Shown here: positions 10,301 through 21,755 of the stretch, one piece after another | How positions within the stretch are numbered: position 1 is the stretch's first letter | Layout: every line of letters begins with the position of its first letter | DNA from: Chromera velia | Taxonomy: Eukaryota; Sar; Chromeraceae | Length of the DNA stretch: 36,378 nucleotides | NCBI GenBank assembly: GCA_018398765.1 | Contig: JAHBMJ010001060.1 | Location: forward strand, 1-36,378 | Reading direction: 5' to 3' | Notes under the pieces: generated by a model | What the model saw: the letters and a program-made list of their open reading frames with translations, nothing else | Database searches by the model: none | What the model was told of the DNA's origin: nothing | Made by a program: the position numbers and the translations under genes

Positions 10301-12763
10301 GCCTAGCTAATCTCTTTCACGAGCTGACGTACCCGAATTTCCAGTTCCTGCGTCCTCCTCACCGCCAGGGTCTCCCTTCTCCCCGCTCTCGCAGTCGTCT
10401 CATCCCCCCCAAAAGTGACACTCCTCGCCCCCCCCCCGTCAGTAGACGACTTCTCATGCAGAGACTGGAGACCAAAAGAGCGTGTCCCCACAAAAGAACC
10501 GAGAACCATCTGGCCCGGAGAGTCCCCGTTGGGCGACCCGGACTCGTCTAAGGAGCTCCTGCTCCTATCTCTCTGTGCCTCTTTCAGTTCTTCGTGCCGT
10601 TCCTGCAGGTCCCTCAACCTTGCCAGTCTCTCATTGGCCAGTCTCTCCATAAACTGGTGGTCCTGCTTCATCTTGTCAATTATCTGCAGGGGGACGGGGA
10701 AGAAGGTTTGAAAAAACAAAATCACAGATATGTAAAACTAAGCAGTTGACAGAAAAAGAAAGCCAGAAAGAAAGAGAATTCGCTTCTTGTTCCCCCTTTT
10801 GCCTTTCTTCTGTCCTTGAATCCCCCCCCTCTCTACAAATATAATCTATCTTCCCTTTTCCCCCGGTGACGACCCAACCCACCGCTTGAAGGTCATGGAC
10901 TTTTTCTTCGGCCTCTTCTTTAGCTCGGACTTCCTGCCTCAGCGTCTCCCTCTCGCTTCTGACTGCGTCGAGTTCTCTTTTCAACGCCGTGTTCTCATCA
11001 ACCAGCTCATCGAGGCGCTCCAGTGTCACGTAGGCGTTCTGGGGAGGGGGCGCCATGATTGACGCACGCCGTCCCATACGTGCTGCTGTGGGCTGCAGGG
11101 AGCAACACAACGTAAACGAGGTGTTCGGCTTTTTCTTCTGCTCTGCCTCCTTTTCTATCCATCCAACTTCCCATCCATCCATTCATCCATCTATCCACCG
11201 ACACGCTGATCCATCAATTCATCCCCTCATCCAGACAGCTAGGTCGGTGAGTCATTTTTTGACTCAATGAATGACAGAACCGCTGCATCAAAAGGTTATC
11301 CAAGAAGACAACGGAACGTCAAGTCCGCAGTGCAGTACTTCAAGCAAAAACTCCCAAATTCGAATTTTGTAAAAGCCCTTGATAGAGGGGTGTGTGATTT
11401 GAACCAACAATGGAAAAAGAAGCGCCGCCGACAAGGCCGGGAAGAAAAAAAACCAAATCCACTCACCGGGAGATGGTGTGAGCTTGCGTTGCTACCCCTC
11501 CGGCTGGGTCCCTGTGCAGACCCCCTGCGGCTTCCGATCATTCCTTCGCTTCCCTCTGGCTGCACGATTCGTCAACCGCACAGGATGGAAGAGGACACAC
11601 AAGAAGAGCATATCAGTTACTCAGAGGAATTGGGGACTGGAACGGGAGCAGAAGTCACAAAGACGCAATTTCGGACAAAACATACAGGGTGAAAAAGGGA
11701 TCAGCAGGCTTGTGCTCTGGATGTAGAAATGCAAAACGGCAAAACTGGTGGAAGAGCGCACTCCAGGAAAAGGTATCAGACGGATCAGACAGCCTGTCTG
11801 ACTGACGCTTTCAATATGTCCCATGATTTTATTGAGTAAGTCTTCCCTTCCCTCGTGTTGCATGATTCCCGTGATCTGCTCCAGAGCCGCTTGAGAGAAC
11901 CGCCGTTGTCTGGCAGTGCCCCCAGCTTCAAAAACCTCCGGACGTTTCGATTCCCTCAACTCCCGTGTCTTTCCCCTGTTCATCCCCACCCCCATCGCCT
12001 TCATTAGCCTCACCCCCTTCTTGAATTTTGCCCGTGCAGATTCGCTTGCTAGACTTGCTGAACTTAGCGCGCTTGTCATCTTGCTCATCTGACTTTGCAT
12101 TGCACTCTGCGTGCCAAATCGACTTGTTTCTGGGATCGTTTCCGGGTGAAAGCTTACAGCGCTCACACTCGCGCTGCCTATCTGGCTCTGCTGGCTTCCT
12201 GAACGTGAGCGATCCATATGAGAGGCTGTGTGCTGCTTCGTCTGTGGACCTCCCACATTGCTTGAAGAGAGCCCCGCTGCAAAAACAGGGGAGGCAGAGG
12301 AAGCCACCGAGCCTCTGCGACTCTCCACGGACTTCTTTCGGTTCACGGGGGTCGTCTGCTTGCTGTCCCTCCCTATGTCCCTTGACATGCGGCGGCTGCT
12401 TGCAAGTCCAGAAACAGCAAGCCCGGCATGACTCCTTCCCTCCTTTACTGGTTGGTGGTAACCACTCACGACTGAAGCACCTCCCAGAGTCACGTGACTC
12501 TTCCCCTCCCTCAGTGGATGATGAGAGCTTGTCCTCAGGGTGAAATTACTCTTCCCTTCTCTCAAAGTTCCAGCTGCAGACACGTCCAAACCCACATGAC
12601 CCTTTGACTTCCGCTTTGGCAGGTTTGGAGAGATTGCTGATGAGTCAACTGAGCGTCGCTGGGAAGACGCCGCGGCCTTGGTGGCAGCTGCACAAGCCGC
12701 CACGTGCGCAGCTCCTGAGGCGTCTGCCCCCTCCTCCGGCCTTTCTGAGTGACGACGGTTCAT
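7359..12763 (-). CDS. Coiled-coil protein, ~1,118 aa, 8 exons
   Basis: Exons on the minus strand: 11807-12763, 11467-11559, 10883-11092, 10333-10683, 9986-10051, 9278-9589, 8930-8986 and 7359-8669. All introns are GT-AG and phase 0, and the exons add up to about 1,118 codons from the ATG at 12763 to TAA. Exon 1 is basic, Ser-rich and disordered, with four copies of a (L/V)(R/K)EG(K/R)S-like motif at residues ~50-63, 67-80, 84-97 and 106-119, and RRxS sites suited to basophilic kinases. The middle exons hold heptad-rich coiled coils, for example LDELVDENTALKRELDAVRS, KMKQDHQFMERLANERLARL and LLEMEGELSNAKRR. Exon 7 has an acidic DDEEEAPEEEE run. The last exon is mostly Pro/Ser/Thr-rich. No catalytic domain is seen. 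A scaffold, cytoskeletal or centrosomal role would fit the architecture but is only a guess. A 22-nt candidate microexon lies in intron 5. Confidence 0.85.
9810..9831 (-). other. Candidate 22-nt microexon in intron 5 of the coiled-coil gene
   Basis: It is preceded by a good pyrimidine tract and acceptor (CTCTTTCCCGCAG) and followed by a near-perfect donor (CGG|GTGAGT). Its length is not a multiple of three, so inclusion between the phase-0 exons 9986-10051 and 9278-9589 would shift the frame and run to a stop at 9429-9431. An internal AG would give a 12-nt in-frame version. Confidence 0.4.
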
Positions 12764-13640
12764 GGAGAGTTGACAGAGGAACGATCAGAGGACCCTTCCC
12801 TGCCTCTCTCTCGAAGGCGTGCGAGGTATGAATGTCAGATCGAAGTCTGATACATGGATGGTCTATGTATATAAGATAGGCTTTGATTCATTAATCGAGC
12901 GAAAAGACTGTACTGACTTGACTTGAGTGGCACCACACTGTCTATAGAGCGGGAGAGGAATCAGGAAGCCATTGTAAGGGACAGGGTAGAAAGGGAAGCC
13001 CCTCGATCTTTGGATCAGATCTATATAATCTGCATACATGCGCGTGCATGTGTGAAAATCTTTTTTGCAATACAGACACGAGACACACCATGGCAAGGTG
13101 AACTTCGGTGAGTGCCTTGGGCAATAAATGGGCTCTTCAGTGAAGAGACATGTGTCTGTAGTCGATCGACTCTGTATACCGCAATTCAAAGGGGATGTTC
13201 TTCCTTCAACAAACTCAGCTGGGGCCCTCAACTCGGGCGAGTCGAGCTGCCCTCCGTGTCATGCAGACTGTGTCAGAAAAACGTAAATCGTGCACACCGA
13301 TACAGCGGCCAGGTTGAAAAAATGAAGCTCGGGTGGGGCGGCGGGGCCTGAATTTAAAAACTGACATCGATCAGCGATCGACGGAAGCATTAATTAATTG
13401 TAATGTCCCTATGGGACATGCCGTGGCCCCCAGGGGTGAGATAGGGTGAGAGCACTGAGAGGTGCGTCCATGATCGTGGTACATGCATGCAACAGGTTCC
13501 CCTTCACATATTAATATATGGTGCATAACAAAACCCTCAATCACGGTTGTTGGCTGCGCAAAGGCGTAACCGCAGTATCTGTAAATGCCGTAAAGGGCCG
13601 GAGACGGCTGGACGGGCTTCAAGACGATTGAGAAGAATAA
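12764..13640. other. Upstream region of the coiled-coil gene
   Basis: A TTATATA box on the minus strand near 12870 lies about 105 bp upstream of the ATG at 12763 and could be its promoter. Open frames on the minus strand (12863-13231) have no recognisable domain. The rest appears non-coding. Confidence 0.4.
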
Positions 13641-14300
13641 ATAAGAAGAGCTCTGTTATTGGATACGTTTGCTAATAAGAAAATTAATGATGTACAAGGA
13701 CTTCGCTAACACATGGTATGAACGTGAATAAACGTGAAAGAGAAAATGATATTGTAACCACAGCAATACATTACTGATAAATTTTTAACAACTTATTTTT
13801 GCTTATTAAAAAAAAAATCACAGTGCTCCCCACTTAAATCTACTTACATTTTTATTTTTTATTCACGGAGTCAATATATAGGTCTTTTGCATACAGACAT
13901 ACATGCTGTAATATTTCTTTCATTTACTTTCATTTATATTTTGGCCATTCTAGTAGTAGCATAGTAGCATATGTAGTAGCCAAACATTATATACGCCTTC
14001 TATTATTAACTTGCTCTTTTAAATTATCTAGCTGTAACTAAGACTGTGAGCTAGTCTATAAAATGTTTGAACACAACGTTATACAAGTCCTAAACTATAC
14101 GCTTGCTACGCTTGCTGTATTAGTTGCTGTAGTTGATTGTGCTCGTTTGCTCACTCACCAACATACTTAGTCACTGACTCACTAAATCATTTTTGCTTTC
14201 CTCATTAATTCACTCACTCACTGTCTCACTTGCTCACTCACTTACTCCCTCATTTTCCCTATCTCTCTTCGATCACTCACCCACATGCCCAAAGTTAACG
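13641..14300. other. AT-rich intergenic stretch
   Basis: Low-GC sequence with no exon signals, containing short CACTCACTCA runs near 14150-14260 that lead into the minisatellite. Confidence 0.5.
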
Positions 14301-14319
14301 TTTTCCATTAACATTCTCA

Positions 14320-15720
14320 CATCCATACGCCTGAACGGCTTTTGTTCACACACTCACTCTCTCTGTCTCTCTTTGTTTATTTCTATTTACCCACAGGCCC
14401 TAGCAGCTTGAAGTTCTGTTTATATACTGAGTCTCATTCCCTCTTAGTGACAGGCTGTCTCTATTCATTCAGGCACCCACACGCCCATGCAAATATCTTC
14501 TGCTGACATGCTTATGCGAGTCCTTGTCCCTCTTCATTCATCCACATGCCTAACCGGCTCTTGTTCACCTAGCCTGTTCACACCGGTTCACACACTCGTT
14601 TTCCTTGTCTGTGTTGATGCACCCACACCATCGTGACGTCCCAAACGGCTTCTGTTTACACACTCACTGTCCATGTCTCTCTTCATTATTCTTCATTGAT
14701 TCACTGCATAAGGCCTAAGCGGCTTCTGTTCACATACTTGCTCTCCTTGTATCTCCTTGTCTCTCTTCATTCACCCACCCACCCAAACGGCTTCTGTTCA
14801 CACACTCACTCTCCCTGTCTCTCTTAATTCATCAGCAGGCCCAAGCGGCTTCAGAAGAATCTGTTCACGTACTTGATATCTCTTCATTCATCTACAGGCC
14901 TAGCCATAGGCCCAAGCGGCTTTTGTTCAATGACATACAATTGATCCCTCTTCATTTATCCACGGGCCCAAACGGCTCCTGTTCCTAGCTTCTGTTTACA
15001 CACTCGTTCTCCTTGTCTCTTTTTCTTCACCTGCATGCCTAACCGGCTTCTGTTCACACACTCGCTCTCCTTGTATCTCCTTGTCTCCCTTCATTTACCC
15101 ACACGCCTAACCGGCTTCTGTTTATATACTCGCTCTCCTTATATCTCTTTGTCTCCCTTCATTCACCCACACGCCCAAGTGGCTTCTGTTCACACACTCG
15201 CTCTCCTTGTATCTCCTTGTCTTCCTTCATTCACCCACACACCCAAACGGCTTCTGTTCACACACTCGTTCTCCCTGTCTCTCTTCACTCATCCATAGGC
15301 CTAAGCGGCTTCTGTATATTTCTATTTACACACTTGATCTCTCTTCATTCATCCACAGGCCTAAGCAGCGGCCCAAACGACTTTTCTTCAATGAGATACA
15401 ATTAATCTCTCTTTATTCATCCATGGGCCCAAGCAGCTTCTGTTCACACACTCGTTCTCCTTGTCTCACCCGTACGCCCAAACGGCTTCTGTTCACAAAC
15501 TTATACATACTCATAAACACGCTCACTCTCTCCGTTTCTCTTCATTCATCCACCTGCAGGCCTAAGCGGATTCTGTTACTGCACATACTTCCTTTCCATG
15601 CCCCTCTTTCTCCATGCACCCGCACGCCCAAACATTCACCCACACGCCCAAACGGCTTCTGTTCACACACTTGCTTACCTAGCTTTATCCACAGGCCCAA
15701 ACGGCTTCTGTTCACATCTC
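14320..15720. repeat. Degenerate ~50-85-bp minisatellite array (about 20 units)
   Basis: The core CGGCTTCTGTTCACACACTC, or a close variant, recurs about 20 times. Cores lie near 14337, 14647, 14721, 14790, 14848, 15042, 15113, 15181, 15249, 15307, 15433, 15483, 15654 and 15703. The spacer is a pyrimidine-rich run (CTCCTTGTCTCTCTTCATTC) followed by CACCCACACGCCCAA or CATCCACAGGCCCAA. Spacing varies, and units differ by substitutions and small indels, so the array is old or evolves by unequal exchange. Open frames here are repeat artefacts. Confidence 0.9.
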
Positions 15721-16707
15721 TCCCTCTTGAACTTACCAAGCGCTGAACGCATATGTGGTGAGCCTCTCCACAACATTTCAAAGCGAATACTATAGCATCC
15801 ATAGCGACACACACTATATATAGACAGTTATTTGCATCCCAAATCCTCAAGTGGAGGTAGAAGGAAGTCGAGAAACTAGGTGCTGAAGAACGACAAGAGG
15901 GGCTAAGTAGAGAGAAAGAAGACGGGCAAAAAGAGGTTCCTGTAGATTAAATTAACCGTTTTTCCTCTTTGTCAAGCGTACTCAGTCGTGGTACGGCTTA
16001 CTCCTGACTCTGTAAGGCGGCATGTCTTAACTTACCACTGAGCTTGGTGGCATAGTCAAACAACGGAGCAATTCAGCACTTAGACGGTATGCTTTATTGC
16101 CTTCCTTGAAAACTACACAGATGATCGAATCTATGTACAATTCCCCTCCATGTGTGTTTTTGCATGTGTACCAATACATCAAGGTTCGATAAAAGGTGCA
16201 TGTTCGCCATGCACGCGCTGTACAGTTGCATGCCGGAAAGCGCGGATCCCGAAAGGCAAATGTGACCCGATTTATTGGTAATTCGACTTTTTTTTTTCCA
16301 TAGGTGCGGCTAAGGGCCTTAACAGATACCATGGCCGGGGGCCACGGCATTCAGGCCGCGGCAAACAGCGGCATAACGTACAGCGGCAACATAGCGGCAA
16401 CCCACACAGACTATATAGCTGTCGTCTGACATTGAAGTTAGAGCCTCCTTACAATTCCCTGCAGAGATGGCGGTCCGTTGTTTGATCGTAGTAATGCGAG
16501 GCGTGACCCTCTCTTCCCCAGCTAATGCTAGGTATCTTTCGACTGGTTGAATGAACCAAGCTATAGCGTTGCCGAGAAGGCGTTGTTTCATTTTCGGTGC
16601 CGCCAAAGCGAAGGAAGAACACGGGTTCGCTCGCTGATGAGCATCGCACAAGTGTGCACAGTTTTTCTTTTCTATAGGAAGTCCATTTCTCGCCCGTCAA
16701 TTCATTG
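15721..16707. other. Intergenic, upstream of the glycosyltransferase-like gene
   Basis: No exon is supported. The segment immediately before the ATG at 16708 contains a pyrimidine-rich TTTTTCTTTTCTATAGG, which may be part of the promoter or leader. A minus-strand frame at 16319-16651 is open but has no domain I can name. Confidence 0.45.
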
Positions 16708-19230
16708 ATGGACGGTCACATCGTTTTTCGCCTCTGTGGTCTGCTCCTGTGCACGACGTCCGTTTTCTTCAGCTTCGTCTCGGGAGTGAATAGAGGTGCA
16801 CTGCTCGCTCCGTACGATGCTTTGATCGCGGAGTCGCAGGATGCCTTGCTCTCACATCCAGAACCGCAGAAAGCTTTCTTTCCTGCTCTTCACTATGAGG
16901 GGGCGTGCTCATCCATGGGCACCTGTCGAATGGGTGTGATCGTTTCGGGGCAGCTGAGTCGACTGGAGACGGCAACCATCGACTCGTTGACCGACAACAT
17001 TCTGCTCCCTTTGTTGAAGAAGGGAATGTCGGTGGATATCTTTGCAGTGCTTGTTGACAGCCACAACGCAACGAACGAAAACACACCCGCAAAGAATATC
17101 ACTGAAGAGGTAGAGGCCGCGCTGAAAAAACACGCGGAAGAAAGTTGCACTCGTATCTCGCAAGAGTCGGGAAGCGACGGTGGCAACTGCTCCGTCCCTG
17201 TGTGGGAAGTACTTCCCGATATTCAGCGGGACGAGGTGGCCCGTGAGGTGTGGGGAGAGGACCTGGTGGTGTCTGAGAATTATGTCGTGTCCAAGATACC
17301 TAATCTGGGTAACAGGCTGCAGTGGTTGTGGGGGATGTGGAAGGGATACAGGAAACTGATCGACTTCGAGAGTGAGGCGGGTGTGAATTACACACACGCT
17401 ATGCGGAGTCGGTCTGACAATTTGTATTTAAACCAGATCCCAGGGGAGACGGCAGAGAGGATACTCCGGTTAGGGAACGCTCCTCCCGACTCTGATGAAG
17501 AGAAAGAGGAGGGTGCGAGTGGAATAGACACCCCCTCCCCCCCCCCTGTAGAGGACATCATCGTCCCTGGTTGTCACGACAGAGCAGGATTCACCGATAA
17601 GGTCTGTGCCTGGAGGCGGGACGGAAGCTGGTAGGAATTCTTTCTGTTTGGAGAAAGGACGGCAGGCAATGGGAGGTGGGAAGGAGGGAGACAAAGGGGG
17701 TCGGATTCATGCGGGAGGGATGGATGGAGGGGGCAGGTTCAAAAAAAAGAGGAGGGGGTCTTGGGATCGAAATAAAAAAGAAGAGAAGAAGAAGAAGAGC
17801 AAAGAAGAAAGGAGCAATTTGAAGAGAGATCATTCATCAGAGAGAAAAGTCTGACGTCTCACACTAAAAGAGGGGACATCCCTTCTGTCAACTTTCCTTT
17901 TTGCGTGCCTTGACGCCCCCCCCACAATCCATTGAAAAAGGAAAGAAAAGATGTTCCATAACGTCGCGTCAAGACTGCCTGGCTGCGACCTCATCTTTGC
18001 GTCTCATGTGTGAATGCAAGATTGGTCCCTTGTGAAATATCCGAGGATTCGCATACTCACGCACACACCTTAAAAATTTGCCTGTCTCCGACTCCCTGCT
18101 GAAGGCTACTGGCGGCTGACTTGCTTCCATATATAACTTCGTGCGTGCGTGCTTTTTCGCACTGCAGGTGGCGTTCCTCTCTCGTCCCTTCTGGTTCTAC
18201 TACTTCAGCCTCTTGGACTCTTTCCGAGAACGTTTCCTCAAAGGGGGGTGGTTCAACGTTGAACGGGCACTCTTCGAGTCTGTTGTGGCGGTGAGTGCAT
18301 CCTTTCTTCTCTTTTTCAGGGTCTTTGAGTGAGCTTTCCTCTTTCTATTCCTGTGTGCCTCTCTGCAAACCCGCCTGCCTTTGCATTCTTCCGAGCTTGC
18401 CCCCAGCCCAAGCACGAAAGAAGCCGGCCCCGTTACGCGCTCTCTCCGTCTATACGTGTGTTTGTGTCGCGATGCGCAGCTGTTCAGCAAAGCAGCTTCA
18501 CTATTGAAGAGGAGGAGGTCTTTTTAGCCCAGTTTACGTTTCCGTAAGAAATAATGATAAAAAGCATATGCACTGGCGCAGTGAAACAAGATCAGACAAA
18601 TTCCTGTGGAGCTAGCTGTGTGGGTACCCGATTTTGCTCGCAGGGCGGGAAGGTGGTCCTGTCCCCTCCCCGCATCCCGGTGATTGGCCGAATCGACAGG
18701 GCCGACCTCCAGTTCTGGCACGTGAGGGGCGAGATGGGGGGGGACTGCATTCGGCCTATGCCTCCAGGCTGGGGCACTGACAGAATCTGCATCGTCACAC
18801 CGGTTAGGGGGGGGAGGGCGGGAAGAGAGGAAGTGGGGAGGGGGTAGGCATTTGGTCAGGGCATGGGACGTCTCTAGCGTGTCCCCCCCGCGAGGGTCTG
18901 GCTGCCTGCTTTTGTTCCTTTCGGGGTCCACTCTTCTGACGGTTCATTCCAGCTTTCCTTCCTCATTTTGTCCATCTTTCTCAACCTTCTATCTACCCTT
19001 CCTGCCGCTTCCTCCTGGATGCCCTTCCCGTTGTGTCTTTGACTCACCACGCACTTGTCTGTCTTTGGTCTTGTCTGACTGTGCGCAGGAGGTGAAAGCA
19101 AAGGCCGAGGCGAAGGCGTGTGAGAACCCACAAGGATTCTACCACTCACCCGCACAGGCAGACAAGTACTGGGAGCAGCTCCCTGAGTCAGTCAGGCTCT
19201 TTCTTTCCTTCTTTTTTTTTTAAATTTATT

Positions 19231-19267
<37 letters not shown>

Positions 19268-20073
19268 CTCTCTTCTGCCTTCCCTCCCCTCCTCTCTCAG
19301 CAGTATGGGGGAAGCAGGGGCGCAGAGGGCAGGTGAGATGGTCGGAAGAAAGGGGACAAGGTCCGAGAGAAAAAAAGACAGAGCTTCAGGCGTGTCCATG
19401 AGAGAGGATGAAGAGAGACTGAAATAGGCAACGGAAAAGATGTTGCATGAAGGAACAAACCGGACACAAAATCACATAGCTGTTCAAAAACAGGGAAAAG
19501 CCATGATTGAGCGTTTGAGTAGACATGTGTCTGTCTGGATGAGCGAGAGGGAGGCTGACTGACAAAGGAGGAATCGCCTCTCCTCTCTCGCCCTCCCTCA
19601 AGCATGCGCTAGCTAGTCCGTGTGCCTGCCTCCTTTTCCTTTTTCTCTCTTGCAGACCACACGCAGGCGGTGCCAGGCGTCTGTGTTTTCTTTCAACTTT
19701 CGCGATCCTGTTCCGTCTCCCTCCCTCCCTTCATCCTGATGCCTGTCGAAGAGAATTAAAGATTTGTTGTCCTTTTTGCATTTCTTCTGTCTGCAGTCTG
19801 CCTCCCTCCCTCCCTCCCTTCTTCCTTGTGCTTGTCTCTGTGTGCTCCCTCCAAGCCTCTGTGTGTCCTCTGTGTGTGTGTGTCTGCTTTCTTTGCAGAG
19901 AGTGGGTGCTTGTTGGTGGAGTCGCGGGCACGATACTTCCCCGCAACATGACGGACGGCGCCTCCACCCCCGCCCCCCTCGGGGTCGATTGGAAGGCATA
20001 CGACCAGCTGGCAAGGGAGCAGGCGGAGGAGGCGATGAAGTTGAAAGTCAACCAACAGACAGCAGCAGCATGA
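16708..20073 (+). CDS. Secreted/Golgi glycosyltransferase-like protein
   Basis: Exons: 16708-17601, 18168-18290, a small uncertain exon near 18488-18517, 18644-18802, 19089-19186 and 19899-20073, giving about 500 residues. The ATG at 16708 starts a signal peptide or anchor (VFRLCGLLLCTTSVFFSFVS). Next come GVIVSGQLSRLE (residues ~77-87), four N-glycosylation sequons (NATN, NITE, NCSV, NYTH), and NYTHAMRSRSDNLYL (~228-241), which resembles the Y...xRxRxDL motif of algal and plant putative glycosyltransferases. The junction TDK|VAFLSRPFWFYYF then matches the family's DK.AF..R segment. Junctions 1-2 (phase 0), 4-5 (phase 0) and 5-6 (phase 2, LPE/EWVLVGG) agree. Exon 3 is unsure: the coding-like QSSFTIEEEEVFLAQF has a strong donor (CC|GTAAGA) that breaks the frame into exon 4, while a weaker donor (GAG|GTCTTT) keeps it. 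The family assignment rests on motif memory and substrate is unknown. Confidence 0.7.
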
Positions 20074-20080
20074 ATTAATG

Positions 20081-20086
20081 AATAAA
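20081..20086 (+). terminator. Polyadenylation signal of the glycosyltransferase-like gene
   Basis: AATAAA eight nucleotides after the TGA at 20071-20073. If used, the 3' UTR would be very short. Confidence 0.45.
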
Positions 20087-21755
20087 AGAAAGAAAGAAAG
20101 AATGAGTGTTGTGAAGGAAGTTGACAGAGGGGCGTTCATACTGCCGGATGCCGAAGGTTGCTGAGGCAGGAGCTCCCCCCTTTCCTGTGAGATCAGTCAG
20201 CGCTTCGCTGGGTGTCTGTACAGAAAGCATCCCGAGCAGTCAACCGATTGAATCAAACAACGCCCCTACCGACGTCTTCATGGAAGGCGTCTGGAGGGAG
20301 CTCTTTCTTCTTCTGCTGTGTTAAGCAGCGTCGGACTGGGCGAACTCGGAAGAGAGTCCATATGCATGCGTGTGCGTTTGTTTGTTCGTTCGTTTGCAGA
20401 GCTTTTAGACTCAACAAAAGGGGGGGGGGCGTCGTTGTTCTTGCCAGCTCACAACCGAGTCTTGCTGTAGCGCCTTGTCCCTTGGAGGTGTGTTGATTCA
20501 TCTCTGAGGGGAGGGTCGGGTTGGAGGAAGGAGAGGGATGAAGGGAGGGAGGGAGGAGGGGGCCGGGGGGGGGGCATTTCCCTCCAGAGTCGTTGAGTGA
20601 TTGGACAGAAAAGGGGAACGAGAAATTCAGTCACCGCTACAATTAATGCGCTCCGTCTTCTTATTTACAGCTTTGCTTGCCGTGCAGCACATTTCGGTCT
20701 CCGGTGTGACCTGCGTTTCGGCTTCGTTCTTTTTTCTTCTTCTCTATTTAAGAATCCATCAGCCAATTAATCATCTTGAGGGCTCGCCTGCACAATGCAT
20801 TGTAAGGGGCGGGAGCTTCTTCGGTCAAGAGTTTGGGGTGCATGGGTGGCGCGCCGTCGTCGGCGTCGACTTTGTCTCTTTCCCTTCCGTTTTCACGATA
20901 ATTTGTTGATCTGTTTGTGTTAAGACGAAAGAGACGCTCCAAGGGAGTATCGCTGTGGTGGATGTCGTTGCAATATTTGCAGAGGGAAATAAAGAATTAT
21001 TGAGAATTCAATATTAAAAGAACACGATTGTTTTCATCTATCTACCAGCCCCATACAAGCAGATCGAGGCGAAGAGACTTGAACAGACCTTGAGGCATGA
21101 GACGTCTGGCAGGGCGTTCTCTCTTTTCTTCTCTCTCTCTCTCTCTCTCTCTGATTGACTCGGACTGTCTGTACTTCGACTTTCGCGATCAGAAGCAGCA
21201 GGGGAAATGGAAGGAATAGAAGAGCGCGAATGAACGAGAAAGACAGACACCGTCAGGTTGAGAAATGGATGAAGAAATAGAAATGACTCGTCTTGCCGTT
21301 GTTCACGTGCCATCCAGACTAGACAGGGAACCTCAGCCCGTTTGATGATCGATTCTGTCCATATTTCATATAAAGCGAGGTAGAGGTATATACTAACTAA
21401 CTAACTAACTAACTAACTACAAAAAATCAGTACGTAACTATACACAGAGAGAATTGAAAATCTATACTTTTAAATCTAGTAAGTATGATGATGATGGTGG
21501 TTGAGGGTTAAATCCTAGATTTAGCGACGCCAAATCCCAAGCCACTAGCAAGGCTTTGAGGACAACCCAGAGCACACATTCATAGGGGGGGGGGGATGAG
21601 GAAGCCTGCATGCCAATCGGATCGATTCGCCTCAACTTGCCTGATCAGCATAATGAAGCTTCTTGAGATACTCGGCTGGCGCTTTAGAACCGCTTCTAGG
21701 CAGGAATGTGCACAACAGCAATACCATTTCTGGCATTTCCTTTATTTTCTTTTTA
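20087..21755. other. Intergenic stretch with simple repeats
   Basis: No supported exon. It contains G runs near 20420 and 20565, a (CT)n tract at about 21132-21152, a (CTAA)n array at about 21391-21419, and a G11 run near 21587. Confidence 0.5.
21391..21419. repeat. (CTAA)n microsatellite
   Basis: Seven consecutive units of CTAA/ACTA. Confidence 0.92.

Noticed and set aside
11390-11420. GGTTCAAATC on the minus strand, like a tRNA T-arm
   Set aside because: No acceptor stem, D-arm or anticodon arm can be drawn around it, and it lies next to an exon.
14193-15746. Plus-strand frames with repeated THPNGFCSHTRSP
   Set aside because: Translation of the minisatellite; unit lengths are not multiples of three, so the frame is not maintained across units.
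13418-16350. ATGCCGTGGCCCCC at 13418 inverted at 16337, as if ends of a 2.9-kb element around the minisatellite
   Set aside because: A 14-bp exact match is expected several times by chance in 36 kb, and similarity does not extend beyond it.
16319-16651. 110-codon minus-strand frame upstream of the glycosyltransferase-like gene
   Set aside because: No domain or splice support; probably a chance frame in GC-balanced sequence.
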